Shown here: in pieces, positions 44,205-55,964 of the stretch
How the letters are laid out: the number at the start of each line of letters is the position of its first letter
Numbering within the stretch: position 1 is the first letter of the stretch
NCBI RefSeq assembly: GCF_042100115.1
Contig: NC_091276.1
Coordinates: forward strand, 1,736,001 to 1,800,000
Direction of reading: 5' to 3'
DNA from: Alternaria dauci
Taxonomy: Eukaryota > Ascomycota > Dothideomycetes > Pleosporales > Pleosporaceae
Length of the DNA stretch: 64,000 nt
The notes under the pieces: model-generated
What the model saw: only the letters and a program-made list of their open reading frames with translations
Databases searched by the model: none
Told to the model about the DNA's origin: nothing
Made by a program: the position numbers and the translations under genes

Positions 44205-44653
44205 GATGGAGGGTCGGTCAAGATGACAGCACCTGGGCACCCTTTAAAATGTCTTTGAATATGTAGCGCAAGCGAAAACAGACATGCAAGGCCTACCGAA
44301 CAGCGCATGTGGGGTGTGGACGTGAATTATTGCCATGTCCCCAGGCTGTTACGACATGACAAGCGGACAAGGAGAAACTTGCCTCTTTCGGCGCCGCCAG
44401 ATTGTGGGGTAAGGGGCGGGGCTAGACGGCGCTAAGACGCGCTATCGGGATTTTCTGTTGCTGGGCGGAAGCCATCATCAAAGCCCGTCCTTAGTAACAG
44501 GGCGGACATGGTTGGACACCGCCTTGCTCATCTCGGCGGGCATTTCTTGTCCTGGACTCTATCGTGCAGCATTATCGCGCGCGTCCCAGCTTCGTAAATC
44601 AGCCCGCACGGGAATCCTCCGCTACCCCATAACCACGTTGACGTCTATCGCAA
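44205..44653. promoter_or_regulatory. Divergent promoter, dioxygenase and Zn2Cys6 regulator
   Basis: 449 bp between divergent starts. It contains the palindrome CGGCGCCG (44389-44396), a CGG/CCG inverted pair of the kind bound by Zn2Cys6 dimers. Whether the adjacent regulator binds it is inference. Confidence 0.35.
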
Positions 44654-46623
44654 ATGCCATGGTACGAGATATCGCGCCCTTTGCGCCCCTGAACGACATC
44701 GCTTAATCGTTTGTAGCAACCGATGCCGCACGCGTCATTATCGATGTAAGCCTCGATTGGCGCACTAGGGAGACTGTCGCACTGACGATCGCGCAACAGG
44801 TGATGGCAAGCAGCCGACGTGTGGAAGGTGTGAGCATGCTAAGAAGGAATGCGTCTATGAGAGCGGTAGACGATTCCGGCGGTCGTCCATCTCAAACTCC
44901 TTCAGCGTCGAACAGCCTTGGGTGTCCTTCCCTCCACGAAGTAGGGGTATGCTCGTGTTTGCTGCGGCTCTCGCTGACACGACTTGGCAGTTCAATTCCT
45001 GGACGAATCCAACGAGATTCGTTCTCAATATGTTCAGGATGGCTACTCTCCATTTGGCAGCCCTTCGGTACACATGCCGTCTCCCAGCGATACTCCTGGA
45101 AGCGCACACGGCACTGCTTTGACGCCAAGCTCAACTTTATTTACTCCAACTGAAAACCTTACAGTCTTGTCGTTACTGAACTCAGAGTCTCCGGTACAAC
45201 AACAGACAACAGCGCCTCCAGTGTTGCATGATCACCGAGCAGACACGAGTGCGTACGATCCACATCATGATGAAGGTGTCAGTACTTTTGTCTATCAGCA
45301 ACCTCCTGGTGAGCCTGTGCTGTGGCCGCTCGAACATGAACAGGAAGCAATGCTTCTCCAGCACTACATTGAGAATGTCGCCTTATTTGTAAGTAGTCCA
45401 ATCAGAATCTAAGCATTCCACTGACCACTGCTAGTTCGACATGGTCGATACCAGAGATCATTTTGGGGTCCACATCGTCCAAATGGCCAAGCAGAACAGT
45501 ACGCTGATGTATGTGATATACATACTACAGGGATGCGTTCGTCTTTGACTGACCACTGTTGCCATTTAGGAATGCCATCCTTGCGCTGTCCGCTCGTCAG
45601 CTTAGTCGAACCACCGACTTCGATCCTTATATCGCAGATGCCTACTATCAACGTTGCTTCGACACGCTCATTCCAGCGCTCAACGACAACGTCACTATCA
45701 AAGAGGAGCCACTGCTTGCGGCGACTGTCATACTCCGGCTCCTAGAGGAGATGAATATCTCGATCATCGGATCCGATCCCCAGGGCCATCTTTACGGTAC
45801 CCAAGCTATCATTCGCGCTGCTGAACAGTCATACGCTGCAACCTCTGGACCTGATCGACGACAAGCCATTTATTGGGCTGCTTTCCGTCAAGAGCTATGG
45901 ATATCATTGATGACGCAACGAGCGTTCAAGCTGCACATCTTTCCCGCTGACCGTTCGCTCGAGCCAGCTAACGATTCCATTTGGGCTACACGGACCATTG
46001 CTCACCTTGGTGATGTGAGCAACTTCGTGTTTGGAGAAGGTCGGAACAGCATCGCTCGCTACAATCAACTAATGGACGAGAACAGATCTTGGACACAGTG
46101 CAGGCCTGATAGCTTTGATCCGTACTATTATCGGCAGGATCGGGATGGAAGCGGAAGGAATTTCCCAGATATCCGCTTTCATCAAAAGACCCATGTTATG
46201 GGCACTCAGTACAACCTCCTGGCTCACATGCTGCTCATCGTCCATGATCCGACGATTCCCCAACTCGGACCAGCACACAAGGCATCACGCGTTGTTGTCG
46301 ACAGAACGGTACAAGATAACGTTCGGACACTCTGTGGTGTGGCGCAATCAAACTCCAAGTGGTTTCCTTGCAAATTCGTTGCCTGTTTTGCAATTGCACT
46401 GGGTAAGTTCAGTTTAATTCACACCAAGACTTCAGCATCTTCTACAAAGTACATCATTCACTCAGCAGTATACCTAACAAGTTTAGTTGGTGATCGTTTT
46501 ACGCTTCGTGAGGACCAAGAGCAGCTACGCGACTTGTGGTACGCCTGCGAACGGGCACATGGCTTTCCTCCGACAGCTACCATAGCCCAACTTGAAGAAT
46601 CCTGGGGCTGGCATAACTCTTAA
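44654..46623 (+). CDS. Zn2Cys6 transcription factor assembled from seven exons
   Basis: Model: 44654-44661, 44717-44745, 44800-44940, 44991-45388, 45435-45508, 45570-46402, 46487-46623; 539 residues. Introns are 55, 54, 50, 46, 61 and 84 nt with GT-AG ends. The zinc cluster MPCNRCRTRHYRCDGK-QPTCGRCEHAKKEC (Cys 3, 6, 13, 20, 23, 30) is complete only when the 8-nt and 29-nt exons are joined. The body matches ARCA-type fungal regulators (STLMNAILALSARQLSR; YWAAFRQELWISLMTQRAF; FAIAL-VGDRFTLRED). The last intron has no in-frame stop. The exact 5' end is the least certain part. It lies divergently beside the dioxygenase gene, which it may regulate. Confidence 0.8.
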
Positions 46624-46758
46624 CGATCACCACATCCTCCACCTAGATGCCTGTAGTGGTTTCAATGCGTCTCTAGGCTCACAGAAGACCCTGACGACGT
46701 CGAAAATGCATGCAGTCGAAGTATCACGCATATTCGGATCGGTTCATCCTCCTCTGCC

Positions 46759-47907
46759 TTACCATGCGTTCCTGTCGCCATGATATCCTGCTCCATAGAA
46801 AGGCATCATGCGACCCGGTATACCAAAATGAGGTCCAGGATGTCTGCCAGCTTGTGCCGGGTTCATAGCGCCTTCCAATACTGTGAAGTGGTGTTTCGGT
46901 CGGTGGTGTCCCGGTGGTGACAGCGCCTTACCGTGGTCCTCGGTCCCATCGAAAACTATCGCCGGCCATCTATCGGTGGGGAGCCTATCCTTGATCGTTC
47001 GGTAGCACTTTTCGATAAAGACCAACAACGGATATGCTTGCACACGCCGTGTGCAGTCTTCCTCTAGGCACATTTTGATCACTCCACTTAACTCAAAGGA
47101 GTACCTGGGACCAGCCGGTTGTCTTTTGTTCCATACTTGACCATTGGGGTTCTCTTTGCTCCGCGGGTTTTTCATTCCGGTACATGCGCAGATGATACTG
47201 AGTCCCAGTTGCCAGATGTCGGAAGCACCGCTGAAATATGGAAATTCTGGAGCGAGGAACCCAGGAGTCCCTCCCGCCTGCACTATTGCTTGTTGTCGGT
47301 TGGGGCAGCGTGCTACGATATCTTCAGACACTGCGCAGCCAAAGTCGGCAAGTTTTGCTACTACCTGGCCGTTTGCAATCGTCAGGAGGATATTACCAGG
47401 CTTGATGTCTCTATGGTAGATTCTGCTCCAACCGAATTGGAAGATTTGGTCGTCATTCATATCCGGCTTTGGGCCACAGTGGCAGTAAGTAAGCGCGCTA
47501 GCCAGTTGGTAGAACCAATACCAGATCTTGTGTTCGTGCACATAAGCCCCTTTGGCAACTCCTTGTGCCACATCTGCCATGCTTCCCACGTCGCAATACT
47601 CCATATATACAGCCCCCGCTGGAATGGACTTATCGCGGAAATGGTCTACCATCTTCGTAATATAGTCGTGGTCCTGGATCTGATGAAGAATCTGGATCTC
47701 TGTAGAAGGTATGCCGTACTCGAATAACTTTTTGCTGAACCGCTTCTCAATGAAAACCATACCCTTGGCGCGTGGGTTGTCGCATCGGACTTTGCTTATG
47801 CCACCGTTGAGACCTCCGTCCATAGTTCCGAGGCGCTGAATCACGGTCCACCTTTCCCTTGCTTGTCGTCGATGCTGTACGGAAAGCTTCTTGCAAATGT
47901 CTGCCAT
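46759..47907 (-). CDS. Serine/threonine protein kinase
   Basis: A single exon of 382 residues. The kinase elements are in order: ATP-contact Lys55 (VFIEKRF), helix-C Glu70 (STEIQIL), YMEYCDVGSM hinge, catalytic YHRDIKPGNILL (HRD 165-167), DFG 188-190, APE 219-221 and Asp230, so it is probably active. A Gly-rich loop is weak (RLGTMDGGLNGGISKV). An insertion (CGPKPDMNDDQIFQFGW) precedes the catalytic loop. The C-terminal tail is Pro/His/Gly-rich. NEK-like or fungal-specific kinases share this style; the pathway is unknown. Confidence 0.88.
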   Translation of the reverse strand: MADICKKLSVQHRRQARERWTVIQRLGTMDGGLNGGISKVRCDNPRAKGMVFIEKRFSKKLFEYGIPSTEIQILHQIQDHDYITKMVDHFRDKSIPAGAVYMEYCDVGSMADVAQGVAKGAYVHEHKIWYWFYQLASALTYCHCGPKPDMNDDQIFQFGWSRIYHRDIKPGNILLTIANGQVVAKLADFGCAVSEDIVARCPNRQQAIVQAGGTPGFLAPEFPYFSGASDIWQLGLSIICACTGMKNPRSKENPNGQVWNKRQPAGPRYSFELSGVIKMCLEEDCTRRVQAYPLLVFIEKCYRTIKDRLPTDRWPAIVFDGTEDHGKALSPPGHHRPKHHFTVLEGAMNPAQAGRHPGPHFGIPGRMMPFYGAGYHGDRNAW

Positions 47908-48501
47908 CGTACCTAGGAATGTCTGAGTTGAAGTGAGTTATCGGTAATTGTCGTCAGTGCTAGCGTCGGGAAGGATTAGAGGGTTATATGGCCTTTGACA
48001 GCTATGCAGGCCTCGAGCTATGCAAACTCATTCATTCAATCAATTAACGACTTTCATGATCATGAGATAGTGAATCAATGCCTTTGCGTTGTAGATGGTA
48101 CAGACAGCGATCGCAACGTTCTAATCATCGCGCCAGTTCCACCTTCAAGAGATGTGGCGTACGAGACATATTGTGTGAAAGATCATTTATGCACAGTATG
48201 TAGACTCCTACACATTTCAGCATTCTTCCAACCGTATGACCTTGTAAACGTGATCAGAGAACAACCTGTATTTCTTACCCACGTGCGTCTGCTGAGTTTC
48301 CACCTGACGCAGAAACATTAAACATAGCAAACTTTTCAGCTTCAGATATTGCGGCAGTTCGCGAGCTTTCAGTGGCATCATCCTTATACTTACGAATCCT
48401 GTCATTGAGAGAACCTGTTTGTTCACATCGTCGAGGCTTTCAGTTGCAGAAATCACAAGAAGTTTTTACTCGGCTATCAATTCACTACAACACAACATTG
48501 A
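47908..48501. other. Intergenic, nothing recognised
   Basis: Divergent upstream regions of the kinase and an orphan gene. Short frames at 47995-48321 (+) and 48217-48456 (-) overlap and lack signatures. Confidence 0.4.
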
Positions 48502-49290
48502 ATGGCACCAAAGCGAAGACCTTCGAAGGGTGGGAAAGGGAAGGAGACTATTAGTGAAGATCCAATTGTTCATGATCCCTCTTCAATCGACGTCGAGATG
48601 CAGGACACGCCACGAGAGGCCACTGCATCCCTCAACCAAGCGAACGTACCGCTATCTGGTTTCCACAAAAGATCCTTGCCCGGCCGCTCTGCCCCTCCCG
48701 AGTCCGCAATGGTGAGTAATCTGAGGAGTGAGCTAGAATATAGCTCCGTTGATACATATGTTGGTCCGCCACCCGGCTACGTTCGCAATTCAGGTCCTGC
48801 TCAACGTCAATCCGATAACAACAATTGGCCGCATGGGGTGCTCAGCGGTGGCGAGCTGATCCGATTCTTGGAGGACTTATCGCGTAGCTCCCGACGCGAC
48901 CACTGGCAAGTCTCTACCTGGCTGGAATCCTTCGCCGCACGCTTCGGTCGCATCCACAACCTCGATGGTCTCGTTGTGACGAACGCGCAAGACATGCACA
49001 TGCTAATGCTAGCACACAAGGTGTGGCTCGAAACAAAAGGCAAACCAGCCAAAGGAGATATCTTCTGGGTGGCGGGACTAGAGCCAGTAGGAAATGTGGA
49101 TCCGGACTGGGAAGCCAAAGCAAGTACTAGTCTTCCCGAACTATCCAGCACATATAGCCAGAAGCATTGGACGGCAGGAGAAGCACAGTATCTGCACGGC
49201 ACGTCGATAGAGAGGCCTAGAAAGGGAATCATGGTCTATGCGAAATGGATTGACGGCATGGGATGGGAGAGGGAAATCTGGCAAGCGTGA
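48502..49290 (+). CDS. Hypothetical protein, 262 residues
   Basis: A single exon. A basic N-terminus (MAPKRRPSKGGKGKE), a disordered Ser/Pro stretch, then an ordered C-terminal half with tryptophans (LIRFLEDLSRSSRRDHWQVS; KWIDGMGWEREIWQA). I do not recognise the family. No signal peptide or membrane segment; the basic start could be nuclear-localising. The start ATG is the first in the frame, with context TTGAATGGC. It is likely a lineage-restricted orphan. Confidence 0.7.
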   Translation: MAPKRRPSKGGKGKETISEDPIVHDPSSIDVEMQDTPREATASLNQANVPLSGFHKRSLPGRSAPPESAMVSNLRSELEYSSVDTYVGPPPGYVRNSGPAQRQSDNNNWPHGVLSGGELIRFLEDLSRSSRRDHWQVSTWLESFAARFGRIHNLDGLVVTNAQDMHMLMLAHKVWLETKGKPAKGDIFWVAGLEPVGNVDPDWEAKASTSLPELSSTYSQKHWTAGEAQYLHGTSIERPRKGIMVYAKWIDGMGWEREIWQA

Positions 49291-51338
49291 AGAACGTCGG
49301 ACGTTGTTTGCACCCCGAGAGCGATAGTGAATCAAGCGTCTTTGCAGTTATTAATACGCGCTGCTATAATGAACGAGTTCGTAGTGCGGACGAATAGTGA
49401 TGTCGAGGAATGACGGGCGGCAGCCTAAAGAGCCGCGAGATCATGACGTCATTGCCACAAACTATCAGCCATGTCTAGGAGAGTGCGACCTCGGGAGCAG
49501 ACTGCATAAAACCAAAGCAACTCGAAAGCATTACAGGGTACTAGTAATCTGCCAGTAAACTCTACCAAGCCAAGACAGCTGCCGACAGTTAGTGCTCATA
49601 GGACCTCGACCCAGCTGTCACGTGTACGCTCACCGTTCTTCAGACCCATGACCACCCCTCCCACTCATCTTTGTTCTACAACGCATTGTGATCGTCGCTG
49701 CAGTTCATTATACTCTTTGCTACCTGTTCCTTTATTCTCATGAATATGCACCATCTTCTATTTTCAATCTCATGTCGATCGTTCCGGCCCGCGTGTGCAT
49801 CTCACTTGCGTTTTGCACAGCCTCACTACCGGGTTGGCGTATATGATCATCCTCCGTGGGTCTTGATAACGGTAGGAGCAACCGTTCCTTTGCCCCACGT
49901 AACGTTGCCCCCAGGCTGGCGCATTCTGATCACATGAAAGTAATTATGGGCGAAGGAGCGGGTGTAATACCTATGAGGGCTATGGTAGATGGATTGTGGT
50001 GATTCTCGCGTCAAGCCTTATATGCAGCTAGGTCTGGCGTATAAACCTTGCCACATAGGCTCTTTGCGCACCACACCGTATGTTTGGGGGAGTGAACGCT
50101 CATGCGATGAATCTCAGGAAATCAGGTCTTCGGTTAGGGTCAATACATCCGATGCGTCCGAAATCCAAGACCGATGTATTGAACAGCCGGTTGTAGTACA
50201 ACGTCCGCGAAATAAGCTTTTCCGCTCCCAAACTCCCCGCATACAGTGTGTTCTTCTTTGGGCCTTCCGTGCGGTTCCATGCGTGCCTGGGTACTTCAGT
50301 GCTACCACTAATGTAGGTAGACCAGCATCAACTCGTCGGTTGACGATATGGGACGTGGCGGTTGGCCGTAGGATGATGGTCACGTCGTCTTCTCACCTCT
50401 TCCCAGGTGCTCGAGCAAGTGCTAGTGTGGTAAAGCAGAAAAGGAGGTACCAGGAGCTTGCACCCAGATTTTGATCTATATGCCATATCTCATGGGTACG
50501 TATCACCGATCATGATAATTCCAAACCCTTGTCACATGAAGTACCCACTGGCCGGGTAAGGTGCGTAGTTTCAAATTTCCGCTCCTTGTAAGGCTTTCCA
50601 CAAGGCATTCTTCCATCGTTCGGTCTACTCTTGTGGAGATGAACATTTCTCTAGCTGATAACTTTTCGTCCGCTAGTAGCGGACTGATCAAGTGATGCAA
50701 ACGAAGCATCGGAGTTCATCTGGTTTGGGACAGGCCAATAAAGTTTGGGGCGGAAAAGCTGTTCTAGGCTGCTGGATGCATTACGATGTCTGTTTCGGAA
50801 ACACTGCTTATCCACGCTGGCCACGTAACCTGCTCGAATTCCCACAACGGCAGCTGCAACTGCATTGGGAAACACATCAATGTAAACAGCCATTGCCATA
50901 TAGCACCGTACTCTATGCAGGGGCCATTTCCACCCATCCCGGCTGTTATTCATCCTGTATGAATCGCTTGGGTACGACATCAAAGTGGCCGGTTTGGACA
51001 CACCGTAACTCGGTATCTGAATTGTGGGGGCGGTGCCGCAATGAGCCAGTGCATACGCAGTACGTACTCGCTTCGCTACAGAAATGCATGCAGACAGTCA
51101 GTCTCTTATTGTGACCGTGAAATTAAGAATGTGTGATTGAAACATGGATTCGGGGCCAAAAGGCCGGAGCATTGCTCCATGAACCGGCATGCTTTGGGCT
51201 TGCACGATACTCCACACGAACCTGACCTCCAGAAGCGCAGTGCGCATGTTCTGGTCTAGCCTGGTGAAGATATATCCAAAATGGAATACAATTCTGCGTT
51301 CGGACGGTTTAGGTAGCTCTCAATAATCTGAAGCATAA
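49291..51338. other. Gene-poor 2.0 kb stretch
   Basis: Frames of 65-161 codons occur on both strands (for example 49989-50474, 50651-51001) and overlap, with no signal peptide, domain or consistent splice pattern. Nothing supportable. Confidence 0.4.
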
Positions 51339-52559
51339 TCATCTTCGTGTACCTCGCCATCTGGCCTCTAGTTCGCGAGCCCTTGCTGACGCTTCTTGTC
51401 TCTTCTTCGCCGCCATCTCCGCTTGGCTCTGTTGGTAGTCCGGAAGTTCATCATCCGAAGCCTGAGGATCTTCCAATCCTAATAGCTCTAATTCTGCCGT
51501 AACGGCGCTCATATGCGATGGTGGTTGCCATTGTTCATATGCGCCGAGAGGCGGATTAGGTACAGGTAAAGCATGATTCAGCACGGGTCCTGCTTGTAAT
51601 GAGATGAGCGGTGGTGGCTCGAAATTCTGCCAGTCATCTCTCTGCTCTCTGTGCGGTCGTCGTGTAGATTGTGTTCTCGATGAGTATTGGGGGTTCTGGA
51701 GGGGTATTGGAATAGTGTCATTAGCACTTCGTCGAGCAAAGAGTGAGCCCTGAAGCTGCGGTGGGCCGGTTGGTGAAAAGGGTTCAGTATCGTTTGGTAA
51801 CCCGGTCATTGCTTCAGCAAAGAGATGAAATTGAGAAACATCTGCAAATGGCTCTGTGGGTGATACCCATGTTGTATGCGGTCGTGGTCGACTGTAAGGG
51901 TTGTCGCGTGCCGTTACGCCCAGTGTAGGTTCGGGGAAGGTACGCGATCGCGGAGGTGATGTGGTCTCGAAGTAGGGGTTCATTGAGACGGCACGCTGCT
52001 GTTGAGGACGATTGTATTGATGTTGTGGCAGCGGAGAGTATGGCTGATACTGCACCACGTCTGGATAGTCCGACGCAGAGGAGTGTGCCCGAGGAAGGGT
52101 TGCTGGATCTTGGTGAGAAGACTGGCTGAACTCGTAGGGAGAATTCGGCATGCTTCGTGAGTAGTTGTGTCTATGGTGACCATTCGTATCCACACTTAGG
52201 TTAGTAGAGTATCGATTTTGATGGGATGATCCGGGTCGCAGATGTGTTGACTCTGTCTGGCTTGCAGGTTCGCGCCGGAGAAATCCGCGCAACGAAGGCG
52301 GTTTGCATGATCGCTTATCTCGGCCGGACGGCGATGGCGGAAGTGGTTTGTTGAGGTCCGAACTGGTTGTGATAGCAGGTATCGTCGACGAACTCGCCCC
52401 ACTACTGGAGCATACACTGATCCGCTGCGAGGTTGCTTGGTATGCCGATCGTTCTGGCCAATAGTCGTGGTCTTGTTGTCGCCTTGTAGAAGCTGGCATA
52501 TTTAGCCACAGCTCGTTCTCGGTCTGTATTCGACTGGAACGGTGATTGTGGTGTGCCAT
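51339..52559 (-). CDS. Disordered Ser/Pro/Gln-rich hypothetical protein
   Basis: 406 residues from the ATG at 52559 (MAHHNHRSSRIQTENELWLN). The frame extends upstream, with another ATG at 52712, but that part reads less like conserved protein. Most of the sequence is low complexity, rich in Ser, Pro, Gln, Arg and His (SPLPQHQYNRPQQQRAVS). The C-terminus is a charged helix (AEMAAKKRQEASARARELEA) after LPDYQQSQ. Perhaps a scaffold or regulatory protein; no domain identified. Confidence 0.7.
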   Translation of the reverse strand: MAHHNHRSSRIQTENELWLNMPASTRRQQDHDYWPERSAYQATSQRISVCSSSGASSSTIPAITTSSDLNKPLPPSPSGRDKRSCKPPSLRGFLRREPASQTESTHLRPGSSHQNRYSTNLSVDTNGHHRHNYSRSMPNSPYEFSQSSHQDPATLPRAHSSASDYPDVVQYQPYSPLPQHQYNRPQQQRAVSMNPYFETTSPPRSRTFPEPTLGVTARDNPYSRPRPHTTWVSPTEPFADVSQFHLFAEAMTGLPNDTEPFSPTGPPQLQGSLFARRSANDTIPIPLQNPQYSSRTQSTRRPHREQRDDWQNFEPPPLISLQAGPVLNHALPVPNPPLGAYEQWQPPSHMSAVTAELELLGLEDPQASDDELPDYQQSQAEMAAKKRQEASARARELEARWRGTRR

Positions 52560-55031
52560 GTATTCTATATTTCCCTTGTGTGTTGACCCAGTGTTGATGC
52601 GTAGGAAAATTGGACTGGAAGCTGTGACTTGCTTGTTGGCAAACGGTAAGTCCGCAAGCTTATAGTTAAAAGTTGTTGGTGGGATCGTCAGCAGCTGGGC
52701 GTCGGGTAGCATGCTAAAGCGAGCAGCTTCGTATGCAGATGTATCCAAGGCTGAAGACAGGGGTGTGTAGGCCAGGCCTAAGAGCTTGTTGTTGAATGTG
52801 GAGGTTAAGTGCGGCTTGATGGCGTTGCGCTTCTGCACGACTGTAGTATTCGAGCGAGTTTAAACGATGCTGATAACCGATTCGCAGATCTGACAGCTCC
52901 AATTATTCTATGCTTCCGGAATCCCGGGCGGGTGGTATCACCAGTGGAACAGGAGCGATGTATATGGTCGGAAAGTTTAGTGCGGCATGGTAAAGGGTGG
53001 CGGTGGTTAACGGGCGCAGGGGTAAGGCGTCGGTTGGTAGATTACTGTGTGTAAGTGTCGGAAGGGAGCGTCCTTACAGAAAGACCTGCAGACTGCTTGG
53101 GGTGTGCATGTTGCAATCGTTCCAACGAGGCGAAGACAGAGGAATATTCCAAATCAGGATCAGACCTCGACGGAAATGGATGCGGATCTGGCAGAGTCCA
53201 TATCTAGGATTATCTGAAAGGATTTTGAGGCGGTTGCTGGCCTAATTCTTCAGGCCAAACGCCAAAGCTTCGGAGAGGCTCGTCATGCTCAGTACGGGTA
53301 CGGCACATGAAGACCCCTTCCGACGCCCTGAGCATGGGCAACATAATAATACCAAACCGCAAGCGGTGAGGCTCATGGCGGTACGTGATCACTCGACCTG
53401 TGTACAGCCAGCCGCTCGCCTCAGCGTTCAGTGCATGAGATTTGATGGCGATGTGGGAACGCGCCCAGCGGCAATAATTCTACTCTGGGTATGTAATGAG
53501 TTGGATGCGTGGCAATGGGTAACGGGAGCAGCGATCATCAAGGACCAGGTGAAGGACGGAACGCGTGCACTGCCTCCCCTAATTTTAGATGGGGGAAGCG
53601 CTAAACTCTAACGTAGCAAGTAACCGAGGTGCCACATAACCCTGTCTACGCCCACCGTCCAACATCCCCAACCTTCAAGATCGCCTTCGACACCGCTGCA
53701 CCATGTCCATGGACACAGCGAGTGCCCTGCGATTGTGCGTCTTTCTCCACTAGTGTATTGGGTCTTGGAATCAGCTGTTTCGTCTGGGTCTGTGAGTGCT
53801 GAGCCTCGGAAACGCACAGGTGCTGACGCGCATCGATGCAAACAACCCATGACATCAGCCAGCCCGTCATTCCATCGTTTCGTGCTGTTTTCAGCTACAG
53901 CGACAACAATGCAGCATTGATAACCCCCCCTTTTTTTTCGCCACTCCATTGTAAAGTCACAGGTGTCCCGAAAGCCCGTTGTTGTCGATTGAGAAACGAC
54001 TCTTTGGCCACGGTTTTCAATGTGACGTTCAGCGGTAAGGCAGACTTCGTTCATCACTTTCCGGTTTGGCACTATGGCTACAACAAAAAACATCTGGCAA
54101 TGCCCACTCAAGGCCTCACGATGCTCGCCTGATCAACTCCTTCGCTTCCGCGATTGGCCTGCGTCCATGACCACCGAAATTACGATACATCTGAAACAGG
54201 CACTGCACGCCTCTACTATTCTGCATAGCATACTTCCACGCGGCTGTGTGTCATTGTCTCGACTGACTACAAGAGTTATTTATGTAAGAGCATTACACTT
54301 CATCATCTGTGCTGTCAGTGTGGAGGTGGTAGCGGGGACATCCTCCGCACATATCTAGGTACGTACAATAGACCAGGTATAGGTTACAGGCCGCTGCATC
54401 ATGACGCAAGTCTTACCACGTGGTTCAGCGACTTCGAATATAGTGCGACAAGACCAAGAATAACGTTTGAATGACAAAGTCACGGTGAGTACTTACGACT
54501 CCAAGATTGCCTTGAGCACCGTCTCGGCGATGTACATGCGAGTGACCTCAATGGCCACAGGCTCAATCGCATGCAACATGATGGAATGTGGATCGCCTAA
54601 GGGTATATCACGCTCCGTCAGTCCCTCATCGTTGGGCCTTAAGGCCCCCTACTCCCACATCGTATCTCCTATCCATGCACATCTTCCGTGTGATCTTCCA
54701 TAGCTACAGCATTGCTTCTACGACCGGGCATCGAAGACATCTTTCCACATGACACACCGTTCTAGTCGAGCTACAACGCTTCGTACTAGTCAGAGCATCC
54801 ACATATGCATGGTCTTGAGCTGGTCGGCAGTGCAAATTAGTCGCCAGGCAGTTTTGGAAAGCGATAAGCAAAGGTATGGACATGAGTAGACAAGTCAGCT
54901 TGTCGTGGCCCCGTGATATTGCCTTGATGTGAACTTGATCTGGGCAGAGGATACATAATCACGGGTGACGCTATCGTGAATTGACGAAACATATAACAAG
55001 TGAACATGGATTCTGATTTAATTCCTCTTCC
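52560..55031. other. Gene-poor 2.5 kb stretch
   Basis: A T8 run lies near 53931-53938. Overlapping frames such as 53608-54111 (-) lack ATG starts or domains. No gene is supportable. Confidence 0.4.
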
Positions 55032-55964
55032 TCAGACTTCCATGACAACTACCTCTGGCTTCCTTTGCGCGCGCATGGGCGTCGGCTTCACCACCCCGAC
55101 CTTCGCCGACCAGGTATCGGAGTGATCATCGAGCTGAATCCCTTTCTCAGTATACTCAGTGTCATCTTGACCTTGTAGCCTCTGTGCTAGCATGTTCCTC
55201 GCAGCTATCGCGGATCTTGCCAGCAAAAAAAGTGCTACCATCCCACCCGCATATCCCAAAACATGGAGGATGATGCTGACGTTCCCGTGAGCTGGGTTCA
55301 TCCATTCATACACATAAAAGCCTTGCGTATAACGAGTGAGATACGCGAGGCCCAGGTATATCGACAGAACCCCAAGGACAACGGATAGATGATGCCACGG
55401 CAGTGGTTCGGTAGCCGATAGTACGATCTCAGTCGCAGCAAAGACACTATTAAGACCATGGACGGATATGTTGATCCACTGTTCGAATCGTCCCACCGGC
55501 CATCCAGAGTTCATGGTACCCCAGAATACGATCGTGACCAGAAACGGAAATGAAGTCATGGTGGAGTAGTACATGCTATGCAATAGCTGCAGGTATTTGG
55601 GCCAGCCATGTAGCCATGTCCTCTGTCGGAATGCGTACATGAACGTATGGACGCTCGAGACAAGGAAGTAGAAGCCGAGTGACCAGAAAGTAAGGTACGT
55701 AAAGAAGCTGAATGATTGCCCGATGGCTGCGTCGCCTTGTTGGATGGTGTAGGATCCGATGTTGACATCTTTGAGCTTAATTGTGGCTGTTTCGTTCGCC
55801 AGCCAGGCATAGCATGTTACAATGGTCGTGAAGCAGTATAGGCTCAGTAGGGCGCGGATACATGCGAGAGTGATTGATGAAACGAAGGGAGATCGAACGA
55901 ATGTGTATGATGGGTCAAAACCGGCCCTGGGTACGCCCCAGGCTTCGTAGGTGAATAATTTCAT
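55032..55964 (-). CDS. FAR-17a/AIG1-like multi-pass membrane protein
   Basis: 310 residues from ATG 55964 (MKLFTYEAWGVPRAGFDPSY); an in-frame extension to ATG 56255 would add 97 residues. About six hydrophobic segments. Family-like motifs: SFFTYLTFWSLGFYFL with the conserved Thr, FPFLVTIVFWGTMNSGW, and NISVHGLNSVFAATEI with the conserved His. Human AIG1/ADTRP use such Thr and His residues to hydrolyse fatty-acid esters of hydroxy fatty acids, so a membrane lipid hydrolase is plausible. The C-terminal cytosolic tail is charged. Confidence 0.75.
   Translation of the reverse strand: MKLFTYEAWGVPRAGFDPSYTFVRSPFVSSITLACIRALLSLYCFTTIVTCYAWLANETATIKLKDVNIGSYTIQQGDAAIGQSFSFFTYLTFWSLGFYFLVSSVHTFMYAFRQRTWLHGWPKYLQLLHSMYYSTMTSFPFLVTIVFWGTMNSGWPVGRFEQWINISVHGLNSVFAATEIVLSATEPLPWHHLSVVLGVLSIYLGLAYLTRYTQGFYVYEWMNPAHGNVSIILHVLGYAGGMVALFLLARSAIAARNMLAQRLQGQDDTEYTEKGIQLDDHSDTWSAKVGVVKPTPMRAQRKPEVVVMEV

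Noticed and set aside
53608..54111. 167-codon minus-strand frame
   Set aside because: Its first codon is not ATG, the content is unremarkable and a plus-strand frame overlaps it.
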